A stretch of DNA of 5,472 nucleotides from SKNW01 sp050485865 (GTDB taxonomy: Bacteria; Gemmatimonadota; Gemmatimonadetes; Longimicrobiales; Gaopeijiaceae), in contig JBJHCE010000197.1 in assembly GCA_050485865.1 (NCBI GenBank), positions 1-5,472 on the forward strand, given 5' to 3'. The notes below the pieces were generated by a model, which ran no database searches, had not been told where the DNA came from, and was given only the letters and a program-made list of their open reading frames with translations. Shown one piece after another: positions 1 through 5,472 of this stretch. Position numbers and translations under genes: made by a program. Numbering within the stretch: position 1 is the stretch's first letter; every line of letters starts with the position of its first letter.

Positions 1-735
1 GGCGACGGGGGCGAGGGGGGTACGGCGCCCGATCAGTTCGAAGCGCCGGCTTACCCGCTCGAGGCGTTCCACGTCCTCGCCGATCTCCACGGCGATCGCC
101 TCGTCGCCCAGTTCGCGGGGGCGATCCGCCCCGGGGAGGCGGAGGACCTCGAGCCACCCCTGGAGGGAGGAGATGGGGGTCCCGAGCTGGTGGGCGAGCT
201 CCCGGGCCATGGCGGTCCAGGCCCGGTCGGCCTCGGCTCGTCGCTGGGCCCGCACCACGAGCACCCCCACGAGAAGGGTCAGGAAGAGGCCTGCCACCTG
301 GAGCCAGGGGATCCACCGGAGGCGCTGGAGTTCCGGGGGGTCCCCGAAGTGGATGCGCCCGATCTCGGGGTCGCCCACCGGCGGATTCCGGAGCTCGAGG
401 CGCCGGGTGTAGGCCCGGACCCGCTCCTGTCCCTCGGGCGTGGCCAGGTCCGCTTCGAAGGGGAGGTTCACCGCCGAAAGGATCGTGTCGCCCCGGCTCG
501 AGAGGACGAGAGGGACCCCGGACTCGAGAATGATCTCCTGGAGGCGCACGAGGGCCAGGTTCGCCCGGGTCGGGTCCGGGTCCGCAAGCCCCGCCTGGAC
601 CTCGGCGAACATCCGGGTGAGGGTCGAGATCTCCGACCGGAAGGCCCCGACCACCTGCTCGGTGTAGACCAGGTACCACCCGAGAATGGCCAGGAAGGCC
701 ACGGCAAGCACCAGGGACCACCGGAGCCGGATCAT
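1..735 (-). CDS. Membrane sensor histidine kinase, N-terminal part (runs off left edge)
   Basis: Sensor kinase of a two-component system, expected in the inner membrane, that would autophosphorylate on histidine and pass the phosphate to a response regulator. The 245 visible codons are open to the window edge. Residues about 5-22 are a hydrophobic membrane segment (WSLVLAVAFLAILGWYLV). Residues about 25-138 form a likely periplasmic sensing region that I do not recognise. Residues about 141-161 are a second membrane segment (WLQVAGLFLTLLVGVLVV). A short linker then leads to the dimerisation/phosphoacceptor helix with the H-box ARELAHQLGTPISSL, putting the phosphorylated histidine at H182. Only about 20 residues separate the second membrane segment from this histidine, so there is no HAMP domain. 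The N, G1 and G2 ATP-binding boxes lie beyond the window. The ATG at 735 is chosen because the membrane segment follows at once; it sits 22 bases after the serS stop with only a weak GGGGA-like ribosome site. The HQLGTP type of H-box is familiar from Bacteroidota and Gemmatimonadota kinases. The stimulus is unknown. Confidence 0.87.
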   Translation of the reverse strand, partial: MIRLRWSLVLAVAFLAILGWYLVYTEQVVGAFRSEISTLTRMFAEVQAGLADPDPTRANLALVRLQEIILESGVPLVLSSRGDTILSAVNLPFEADLATPEGQERVRAYTRRLELRNPPVGDPEIGRIHFGDPPELQRLRWIPWLQVAGLFLTLLVGVLVVRAQRRAEADRAWTAMARELAHQLGTPISSLQGWLEVLRLPGADRPRELGDEAIAVEIGEDVERLERVSRRFELIGRRTPLAPVA

Positions 736-757
736 CGCCCGGGTCCCCGAGGGCCGG

Positions 758-2035
758 TCAGGGCTCGAGGCGGTCGGCGCCGAACCGGTCCCGGAGCGCC
801 TCCGGAATCCGGACCCCGCCATCCTCCTCCTGCCCCGTCTCGACGAGGGCGACGAGGAGGCGCGGGAGGGCGAGGGCGGACCCGTTCAGCGTGTGCAGGA
901 ACTCCGGCTTGGCACCGGGCTCGGGCCGGAAGCGGAGGTTCGCGCGGCGCGCCTGGAAGTCGCCGAAGGTGGAGCACGACGAGACCTCGAGCCATCGCTC
1001 GACGCCGGGAGCCCAGACCTCAAGGTCGTAGGTCATGGCCGCCGAGAACCCCAGGTCGCCGGAGGCGAGGCGGACGACCCGGTACGCGAGCCCCAGGCGC
1101 TGGAGGATCGACTCCGCCTCGGCGGTGAGTTCCTCGAGGGCCTCGAGGGAGCGCTCCGGGCGCTCGTAGCGGACGAGCTCCACCTTGTCGAACTGGTGCA
1201 CCCGGAGGAGCCCCCGGGTGTCCTTCCCCGCCGCCCCGGCCTCGCGGCGGAAACAGGGGGAGTAGGCCGTGTAGCGCAGGGGGAGGTCGTCGGGCGCGAG
1301 GAGCTCGTCGCGGTGAAGGTTCGTGACCGGCACCTCGGCGGTGGGAATGAGCCAGAGGTCGTCGCGCTCCGCCAGGTAGGACTCTTCCTCGAACTTCGGG
1401 AGCTGGCCCGTTCCCGTGAGGGTCTCGCGGGTGACCAGGTAGGGGACGCGGAGCTCCTCGTACCCGTGTTCGCGCACGTGGATGTCGAGCATCCAGTCGA
1501 TGAGGACGCGCTGGAGCCGGGCGCCGGCGCCGCGGAGCACCGGGAACCCCGAACCGGAGATCTTCGCGCCTCGCGGCAGGTCAAGGAGCCCGAGCCGCTC
1601 CCCGAGCTCCCAGTGCGGGAGGGCCGGGAAGGGATGGCGCACCGGATCCCCCCAGCTCCGCAGGAGCTCGTTCGCGTCCTCGCCCCCCGCCGGAACCGAC
1701 GGGTGGGGGAGGTTCGGGGTGCGGAGGAGGAGGTCGCCGATCCGGGCGTCCGCATCCGCCACCACGGCATCGAGCTCCGCGATCCGGTCGCCCACCGCCC
1801 GCATCCGGAGGATCAGCGCCTCCGCGTCGCCACCGGCCCGCTTGATCGTGCCCACCTCGCGGGAGACCTCGTTCCGCTCGGCCTTGAGGGCATCGGACTC
1901 GGTGATGGCGGCCCGGCGCACCTCGTCGAGATCGAGGACCCGGTCGACGACCCCGGCCACCTCGGCGGATCCCCGACGGGCCAGGGCGGAGCGCACCCTG
2001 TCCGGGTCGCTCCTCAGCGCCTTCAGGTCGAGCAT
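758..2035 (-). CDS. serS: Seryl-tRNA synthetase
   Basis: Class II aminoacyl-tRNA synthetase that activates serine with ATP and charges tRNA-Ser (and tRNA-Sec where present) in the cytoplasm. At 425 residues it is full length for the family. Residues about 1-100 are the charged helical arm (LKAERNEVSREVG and following) that forms the tRNA-binding coiled coil. The catalytic core follows: motif 1 around residues 172-200, the serine-pocket TAEVP at 232-236, motif 2 with the FRRE at 262-265 and the flexible loop ending in RVHQFDKVE, the SSCS/DFQARR stretch at 352-364, and motif 3 at 381-392 (HTLNGSALALPR), with R392 as the expected ATP-binding arginine. All expected motifs are present, so it should be active. 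Motif 3 has ALALPR where many bacteria have GLAVGR. The ATG at 2035 begins the usual MLDLK N-terminus; it lies 3 bases after the lipoprotein stop and has GAGGG immediately upstream, so it is probably co-transcribed and translationally coupled. Confidence 0.98.
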   Translation of the reverse strand: MLDLKALRSDPDRVRSALARRGSAEVAGVVDRVLDLDEVRRAAITESDALKAERNEVSREVGTIKRAGGDAEALILRMRAVGDRIAELDAVVADADARIGDLLLRTPNLPHPSVPAGGEDANELLRSWGDPVRHPFPALPHWELGERLGLLDLPRGAKISGSGFPVLRGAGARLQRVLIDWMLDIHVREHGYEELRVPYLVTRETLTGTGQLPKFEEESYLAERDDLWLIPTAEVPVTNLHRDELLAPDDLPLRYTAYSPCFRREAGAAGKDTRGLLRVHQFDKVELVRYERPERSLEALEELTAEAESILQRLGLAYRVVRLASGDLGFSAAMTYDLEVWAPGVERWLEVSSCSTFGDFQARRANLRFRPEPGAKPEFLHTLNGSALALPRLLVALVETGQEEDGGVRIPEALRDRFGADRLEP

Positions 2036-2038
2036 CCC

Positions 2039-2614
2039 TCAGGATCCCGGGGGAACGAGGGCCCGGTCGCTGCAGACCGGGTTCGCATCGAAGAGGAAGC
2101 GGAGCGTTCCCCCCTCCACGTCGATCTCCAGGGGCTGGACCTTGCCGTAATAGGTGCAGAGTTCCCCGAAGCTTCCGGACTGCTGCCGGGTGCGCACCAC
2201 GTAGACCGTTCCCAGCTGAACCGGCACCGGATCCCGGCTGATGTAGAGCGTCGTGTCCGAAGGTGCCTCACGCACATCGCTGAAGCGGGCGCCGGGAATG
2301 GGGAAGAGGGCGGCGCGGGACTGAACCCCCAGGGACCGGGGCGGGAGGAAGACGAGCTCCCCCTCGCGGGTATCCAGGGCGAAATCCCACTGCCCCGCGG
2401 CCGTGGCGCTCTCGACGACGATCCGGGCCCCCGTGGACACGTCGAAGGCGGTGGGCCGGTTGAGCTCCTCGCGCTCGAGAGAGTAGAGGAGGACCTCCCG
2501 GGGGTTCTCGGTCCAGCGCAGGAGGAACGGATCCTCCCCGCACGCGGCGACGGAGGCGAGAACGACGAGAAGCACGAGGACGGCGCGGAAGCGCGGCGGC
2601 TTTGGGTGTGGCAC
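2039..2614 (-). CDS. Small lipoprotein of unknown function
   Basis: I do not recognise a named family. From the GTG at 2614 the protein is 191 residues: a basic start (HPKPPRFR), a hydrophobic stretch at about 11-24, and a lipobox VAAC with the lipidated cysteine at C25. It should therefore be exported and anchored in an envelope membrane; G26 at the +2 position does not suggest retention in the inner membrane. The mature part is rich in alternating hydrophobic residues, suggesting beta structure, and has two further cysteines, C163 and C181, that could form a disulfide. An in-frame ATG at 2695 would give 218 residues but puts a 37-residue leader ahead of the hydrophobic stretch and coincides with a promoter -35 element, so I prefer the GTG although neither start has a strong ribosome site. 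It sits 3 bases upstream of serS and is probably the first gene of that operon. Lipoprotein assignment is firm; function is open. Confidence 0.8.
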   Translation of the reverse strand: MPHPKPPRFRAVLVLLVVLASVAACGEDPFLLRWTENPREVLLYSLEREELNRPTAFDVSTGARIVVESATAAGQWDFALDTREGELVFLPPRSLGVQSRAALFPIPGARFSDVREAPSDTTLYISRDPVPVQLGTVYVVRTRQQSGSFGELCTYYGKVQPLEIDVEGGTLRFLFDANPVCSDRALVPPGS

Positions 2615-2670
2615 AGGCAGTCGGGGGAGGGCGTCGTGGAGGGAGGAGGGAGGCGCTCGACGAACCTTGA

Positions 2671-2700
2671 AGGCTACCCGGGAGGCGCATGGCATGTCAA
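2671..2700 (-). promoter_or_regulatory. Predicted sigma70-type promoter for lipoprotein-serS-kinase operon
   Basis: On the minus strand TTGACA (2700-2695, perfect -35) is followed after 18 bases by TAGCCT (2676-2671, three of six matches to TATAAT). Transcription would start near 2664, inside the longer reading frame from the ATG at 2695, which favours the GTG start at 2614 for the lipoprotein with a leader of about 50 bases. The -10 match is weak and the assignment is by eye. Confidence 0.45.
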
Positions 2701-2721
2701 CCCCGAAACCCCCCGGATTCC

Positions 2722-2750
2722 TTGACTTTACACCCCCGGGCCGGTAGGTT
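2722..2750 (+). promoter_or_regulatory. Predicted sigma70-type promoter for response regulator operon
   Basis: TTGACT at 2722-2727 (five of six matches to the -35 consensus) and TAGGTT at 2745-2750 (first two and last base of TATAAT) are separated by an ideal 17 bases. The stretch TTGACTTTACA is one of the few AT-containing islands in the region. Transcription would start near 2757, giving a leader of about 114 bases before the response regulator. It faces away from the minus-strand promoter, and the two -35 boxes are 21 bases apart, so one bound protein could affect both. Confidence 0.55.
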
Positions 2751-2756
2751 CCCGCC

Positions 2757-2870
2757 GCCCGGATCGGGGGGGGTGCGAGCGGGGCCTCGTCCCGGCCCCC
2801 GAACCGGCCGGGTCCAGGCCCGCGCCCGGAAGTCCGCCCCCGCGAACCCGCGCCCACGGATTGCACGCCG
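2757..2870 (+). other. GC-rich 5' leader of the response regulator operon, with short hairpin
   Basis: This is the presumed untranslated leader. It begins with a run of eight G (2766-2773). An inverted repeat GGGGCC (2781-2786) / GGCCCC (2794-2799) with a 7-base loop can form a strong short stem, followed by the palindrome CCGGCCGG (2804-2811). No U-run follows, so it is not an intrinsic terminator, and I see no riboswitch that I recognise. At this GC content such stems occur by chance, so a regulatory role is only possible. Confidence 0.25.
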
Positions 2871-3278
2871 ATGGCCGACGCCCCGCCGAACCTCCGCCCC
2901 GCCGGCTCCCTCCGACTCCTGGTGGCCGAGGATGAGCCCCACATCCGGCGCATCCTCGTGACCCTCCTGGAGGAATCGGGATTCCAGCTCGACGTGGCCG
3001 TGGATGGGAGCCAGGCCCGGGCCTTCCTGGAAGGAGCCGTTCCGTACGACCTGGTGCTCATGGACATCATGATGCCGGAGGCCACGGGACTCGAGCTCCT
3101 GGCCGAGCTCCGGGAGCTCCCCCACCGCCGGAACACCCCCGTGGTCATCCTCACGGCGAAGGGGCAGGACGCGGACCGGGAGGAGGCCTTTCGCCTGGGG
3201 GCGGCCGACTTCATCACGAAGCCCTTCTCACCGAAGAAATTCCTGAACCGGGTGGACCAGATCCTTGCCGAACGCTGA
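2871..3278 (+). CDS. Single-domain response regulator (CheY-like receiver)
   Basis: Cytoplasmic phospho-switch of 135 residues made of a receiver domain only, with no DNA-binding or enzymatic output domain. Residues 14-133 cover the whole fold. The acidic pocket is E20/D21, the phosphoacceptor is D65 in LVLMDIMMP, the switch threonine is T95 (VILTAK) and the conserved lysine is K117 in the FITKPF motif. All active-site residues are present, so it should accept phosphate from a histidine kinase and act through protein-protein contact. The ATG at 2871 leaves a 13-residue tail before the first beta strand and is preceded by only a weak ribosome site. It is the first gene after the plus-strand promoter, and its 3' end overlaps the guanylyltransferase gene. 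The partner kinase is not shown; the kinase at the left of the window is one candidate, but that is inference. Confidence 0.95.
   Translation: MADAPPNLRPAGSLRLLVAEDEPHIRRILVTLLEESGFQLDVAVDGSQARAFLEGAVPYDLVLMDIMMPEATGLELLAELRELPHRRNTPVVILTAKGQDADREEAFRLGAADFITKPFSPKKFLNRVDQILAER
3251..3278 (+). promoter_or_regulatory. Overlap and ribosome site setting the TTG start of the guanylyltransferase
   Basis: The guanylyltransferase frame has a TTG at 3265, inside the last codons of the response regulator whose TGA is at 3276-3278, a 14-base overlap. GGTGG at 3251-3255 lies 9 bases upstream and can serve as a ribosome site. The arrangement suggests that ribosomes finishing the regulator help start the next gene. 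A GTG at 3295 (codon 11) is the alternative, but it would start directly in the first beta strand (VVILAGG) with little ahead of it. Confidence 0.5.
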
Positions 3279-4347
3279 CCTCCCTCCCCTGCGCGTGGTG
3301 ATCCTCGCCGGCGGGATCGGCACCCGCTTCTGGCCCGCGAGCACCCCGGCGCGCCCGAAGCAGCTCCTCCCGCTGGCCACGGACCGCCCCCTCGTGGCCG
3401 ACGCCCTCGCCCGGGCCCGGGCCCTCGTCGACGACGACCGGATCCGCCTCCTGGCCCCGGCCCCCCTGTCCGCCCCCCTCCGGGCCGGACTCCCTCCCCT
3501 CCCGGAGGGCGCCTTCTGGGTGGAGCCCCGGGCCCGTGGAACCGCCCCGGTCCTGGCCTGGGCCGCGCACCGGATCCACCGGGAAGACCCGGAGGCCATC
3601 ATGGTCTCCCTCCACGCGGATCACCGGATCGAGCCGGAGGATGCGTTCGTGGAGCTCGTTCGCGACGGTGCCCGGATCGCCCGCGACGAGGACATCCTCC
3701 TCACCGTGGGGATCCGCCCCGATCGCCCCGAGACCGGGTTCGGCTGGATCCGCCCCGGTGACCCGATCCAGGGGGCCAGGGTCCCCACCCGGGCCTTCCG
3801 TGTCGACGCCTTCGTGGAGAAGCCCGACCTGGAGCGGGCCACCCGCTACCTCGCCGAGGGGCTCTTCTGGAACTCCGGGATCTTCCTCTGGCCCGTTCGG
3901 CGCTTCCTCGAGGAGATCCGCCTGCTCGCCCCCGAGATCGCCCCCCACCTCCCCCTCCTGGACGCCGGGGACGACGAGGGCTACTTCGCGGCGGTGACCC
4001 CCGTTTCGGTGGACGAGGCGGTCCTCGAGCGGAGCACCCGGGTGGGAATGCTCGAAGCCGGCTTCGCCTGGGACGACGTGGGAAGCTGGGATGCCCTCGC
4101 CCGGGGCCGCCCGACGGACGAGGAGGGGAACGTTTCCGAGGGCACGCTCGTGGCGGTGGAGGCCCATCGGAACGTGGTGTGGAGCGAGGAAGGACCGGTG
4201 GTGCTCTTCGGGGTGGACGACCTCGTCGTGGTCCGGTCCGGAGGCGTCACCCTCGTGGCGCCCCGAAGCCGGAGCGCCGACTGGAAGACGCTGGTTCACC
4301 ATCTCCCCGAAGCCCTTGCCCGGGGCGACGGAGCCGCGTCCTCGTGA
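3265..4347 (+). CDS. manC: Mannose-1-phosphate guanylyltransferase (GDP-mannose pyrophosphorylase)
   Basis: Catalyses mannose-1-phosphate + GTP to GDP-mannose + pyrophosphate in the cytoplasm, supplying mannose and its derivatives (for example fucose or rhamnose-type sugars) for surface polysaccharides and glycans. The 360 residues match the single-domain form. Seen in order: nucleotide-binding signature LAGGIGTRFWP at 14-24 followed by PKQLLPL at 31-37; EPRARGTAP at 87-95, corresponding to the EPxxRNTAP motif; LHADH at 116-120 with D119 as the likely metal ligand; FVEKPD at 183-188 with catalytic-site K186; WNSGIF at 202-207; and WDDVGSW at 269-275. There is no C-terminal cupin domain, so phosphomannose isomerase activity must come from another gene. 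Start is the TTG at 3265. The 3' end overlaps the next gene by 4 bases. The product is well supported; specificity for mannose rather than another hexose phosphate rests on the motif pattern. The symbol manC is used by function. Confidence 0.93.
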   Translation: MPNADLPPLRVVILAGGIGTRFWPASTPARPKQLLPLATDRPLVADALARARALVDDDRIRLLAPAPLSAPLRAGLPPLPEGAFWVEPRARGTAPVLAWAAHRIHREDPEAIMVSLHADHRIEPEDAFVELVRDGARIARDEDILLTVGIRPDRPETGFGWIRPGDPIQGARVPTRAFRVDAFVEKPDLERATRYLAEGLFWNSGIFLWPVRRFLEEIRLLAPEIAPHLPLLDAGDDEGYFAAVTPVSVDEAVLERSTRVGMLEAGFAWDDVGSWDALARGRPTDEEGNVSEGTLVAVEAHRNVVWSEEGPVVLFGVDDLVVVRSGGVTLVAPRSRSADWKTLVHHLPEALARGDGAASS

Positions 4348-5472
4348 GACTCGTCCTCTTCCGCTCCGCGGCCCTCCCCCCGGGCGCCTGGTCCCCCTTC
4401 GGCGAGACCCGGGAACCCGGCGACCTTCTCTTCGGGACCCGGACCCTCCGGGACCGGATCGAGGCCGCCACCGGGTTCCGGGCCGAGGCGACGCCCACCA
4501 CCGGCGGGTCCACCCCCACCCTCCTCCTGGATCCTCGCTTCGTTCCCGAAGCCCCCCTGGACATCCCGGCCCTCGCCCGCCGGAGCGGGGAGGCACCGGA
4601 CCGGCCCCTCCGCCTGGAGGCGGACCCGGGGATTCCCGGCGACCCCGTCGACGCCGGCGCGCTCCCCGCCACCGTGGGGTGGGTCCTTCCCCCCGGATGG
4701 CCCCCTTCCCCGCCGCCGGAGCCGGGGGGAGCTCCGGGCCCCGGCCGGTCGCCCGGAGGCGACGCCCCCCTGCGCGTCCGCCTGGCAGGCCTCCTCCTTC
4801 CCACCCCGTGGCACCTCATGGCCGCGAACGGAGACCGCCTCGCCCGCGACCTCGCGGAGGCCATTCCCGGAGGCGGGCGCCCCGTCGACACCCTTCCCCC
4901 CGGCGTCTTCCGCACCGGCGCCCACCCGATCACCGTCGAGGACGAGGTCACCATCGACCCCCACGTCCACCTCGACACCCGCAGCGGCCCCATCCACCTG
5001 GCCCGGGGGGTGGAGATCCGCGCCCACACCCGCCTCGAGGGGCCGGCATACGTGGGGTCCCGGACCCGGCTCCTGGGCGGGGTCTTCTCGAGCATTTCCA
5101 CGGGGCACACCTGCCGGCTCCGGGGCGAGATCGAGGCCTCGGTCATCGGGGCCTTCACGAACAAGGCCCACGACGGGTACCTGGGCCACGCGGTGGTGGG
5201 TCGCTGGGTGAACCTGGGCGCCCTCACCACGAACTCCGACCTCAAGAACACCTACGGGACCGTCCGCGTGCACCGGAACGCCGACGAAACCGTGGACTCG
5301 GGGATGCTCAAGGTGGGCGTCCTCCTGGGCGACCACGTGAAGACCGGGATCGGCACCCTCCTGAACACGGGGACCGTGGTGGGCGCCGGCTCGAACCTCT
5401 TCGGCGGAGGCGCCCTCCCTCCCCGCTGGGTGCCCCCCTTCTCCTGGTGCGCCGCCGGATCCGTGGCGCCCT
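4344..5472 (+). CDS. GlmU-like sugar nucleotidyltransferase/acetyltransferase with left-handed beta-helix (runs off right edge)
   Basis: The 376 visible codons resemble the alternative GlmU family common in Bacteroidota, thought to supply UDP-N-acetylglucosamine-type precursors (glucosamine-1-phosphate acetylation plus uridylyl transfer). The N-terminal part (1-118) carries the family's WSPFGETREPGDLLFGTRTL stretch at 16-35 but lacks the GxGTR pyrophosphorylase signature of classical GlmU. A Pro/Gly-rich linker spans 120-142. TPWHLMAANGDRL at about 154-166 matches the conserved 'PW.L...N...L' segment. From about 190 onward a hexapeptide-repeat beta-helix follows, with HPITVEDEVTIDPHV, GPIHLARGVEIRAHTRLEG, NKAHDGYLGH (273-282), VNLGALTTNSDLKNTYGTV and GTVVGAGSNLFGGG. 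H276 aligns by eye with the catalytic histidine of the GlmU acetyltransferase site. The GTG start at 4344 overlaps the preceding stop as GTGA, with CGGAG at 4329-4333 as a possible ribosome site. The C-terminus is missing. Fold and family are well supported; exact substrate is inference. Confidence 0.87.
   Translation, partial: MRLVLFRSAALPPGAWSPFGETREPGDLLFGTRTLRDRIEAATGFRAEATPTTGGSTPTLLLDPRFVPEAPLDIPALARRSGEAPDRPLRLEADPGIPGDPVDAGALPATVGWVLPPGWPPSPPPEPGGAPGPGRSPGGDAPLRVRLAGLLLPTPWHLMAANGDRLARDLAEAIPGGGRPVDTLPPGVFRTGAHPITVEDEVTIDPHVHLDTRSGPIHLARGVEIRAHTRLEGPAYVGSRTRLLGGVFSSISTGHTCRLRGEIEASVIGAFTNKAHDGYLGHAVVGRWVNLGALTTNSDLKNTYGTVRVHRNADETVDSGMLKVGVLLGDHVKTGIGTLLNTGTVVGAGSNLFGGGALPPRWVPPFSWCAAGSVAP

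Noticed and set aside
857..895. Atypical serS motif 3 (ALALPR instead of GLAVGR), considered as a sign of inactivation
   Set aside because: The key arginine is kept, and as I recall a similar ALATPR-type motif is found in active enzymes such as that of Thermus, so it is a lineage variant.
686..2725. A 679-codon open frame on the plus strand opposite serS and the lipoprotein gene
   Set aside because: It is antisense to two well-supported genes. Its predicted protein is a low-complexity mix of Arg, Gly, Glu, Pro and Val with no recognisable domain, as expected when the complement of GC-rich codons lacks stops. serS on the other strand has all its catalytic motifs.
2781..2811. Hairpin and palindrome in the leader, considered as terminator or riboswitch
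   Set aside because: There is no U-run after the stem and no recognisable riboswitch core; short GC stems are expected by chance in such GC-rich DNA.
2615..3217. N-terminal extension of the lipoprotein frame upstream to 3217
   Set aside because: It would run antisense through the response regulator and across both predicted promoters, and would bury the lipoprotein signal peptide deep inside the protein.
3214..4596. A 460-codon open frame on the minus strand opposite the guanylyltransferase
   Set aside because: It shadows a gene with clear motifs and is rich in Gly, Arg, Pro and Glu without domain features; stop-free antisense frames are common at this GC content.
4247..5336. Two overlapping long minus-strand frames opposite the GlmU-like gene
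   Set aside because: The plus-strand frame encodes a clear hexapeptide beta-helix continuing to the window edge without stops; the minus-strand products are low complexity.

Overview
This is a very GC-rich, tightly packed bacterial chromosomal window holding six protein genes in two divergent groups. No mobile elements, RNA genes, CRISPR arrays or phage features were seen. Three features together suggest a high-GC member of the Bacteroidota/Gemmatimonadota (FCB) side of the tree, most likely Gemmatimonadota: a histidine kinase with an 'HQLGTP' H-box, an 'alternative GlmU' sugar-nucleotide protein of the kind common in Bacteroidota, and GC-rich promoters of the TTGAC-N17/18-TAG type. This placement is inference from gene style and composition, not from a database search.

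Leftward group (minus strand, read from about 2.7 kb to position 1): a small lipoprotein of unknown function, then seryl-tRNA synthetase (serS) 3 bases downstream, then a membrane sensor histidine kinase 22 bases after serS. The kinase runs off the left edge before its ATPase domain. The spacing suggests a single transcript from a promoter at about 2671-2700.

Intergenic region (about 2615-2870): two outward-facing sigma70-like promoters. The plus-strand one is the clearer (TTGACT, 17-base spacer, TAGGTT) and leaves a leader of about 110 bases that is GC-rich and can form a short hairpin.

Rightward group (plus strand, 2871 to the right edge): a stand-alone receiver-domain response regulator, a mannose-1-phosphate guanylyltransferase that overlaps it by 14 bases, and a GlmU-like protein with a C-terminal left-handed beta-helix that overlaps the previous gene by 4 bases (GTGA). 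It runs off the right edge. The overlaps point to translational coupling. The last two genes make sugar-nucleotide precursors for the cell envelope (GDP-mannose and probably a UDP-N-acetylglucosamine-type product), so the operon joins a phosphorylation-controlled switch to envelope or glycan precursor supply.

Most of the window is ordinary housekeeping and signalling. The points most worth a second look are the output-less receiver coupled to sugar-nucleotide genes, the orphan-looking kinase across the divergent promoter, the unusual N-terminal half of the GlmU-like protein, and the uncharacterised lipoprotein ahead of serS. Nothing here proves a new system.
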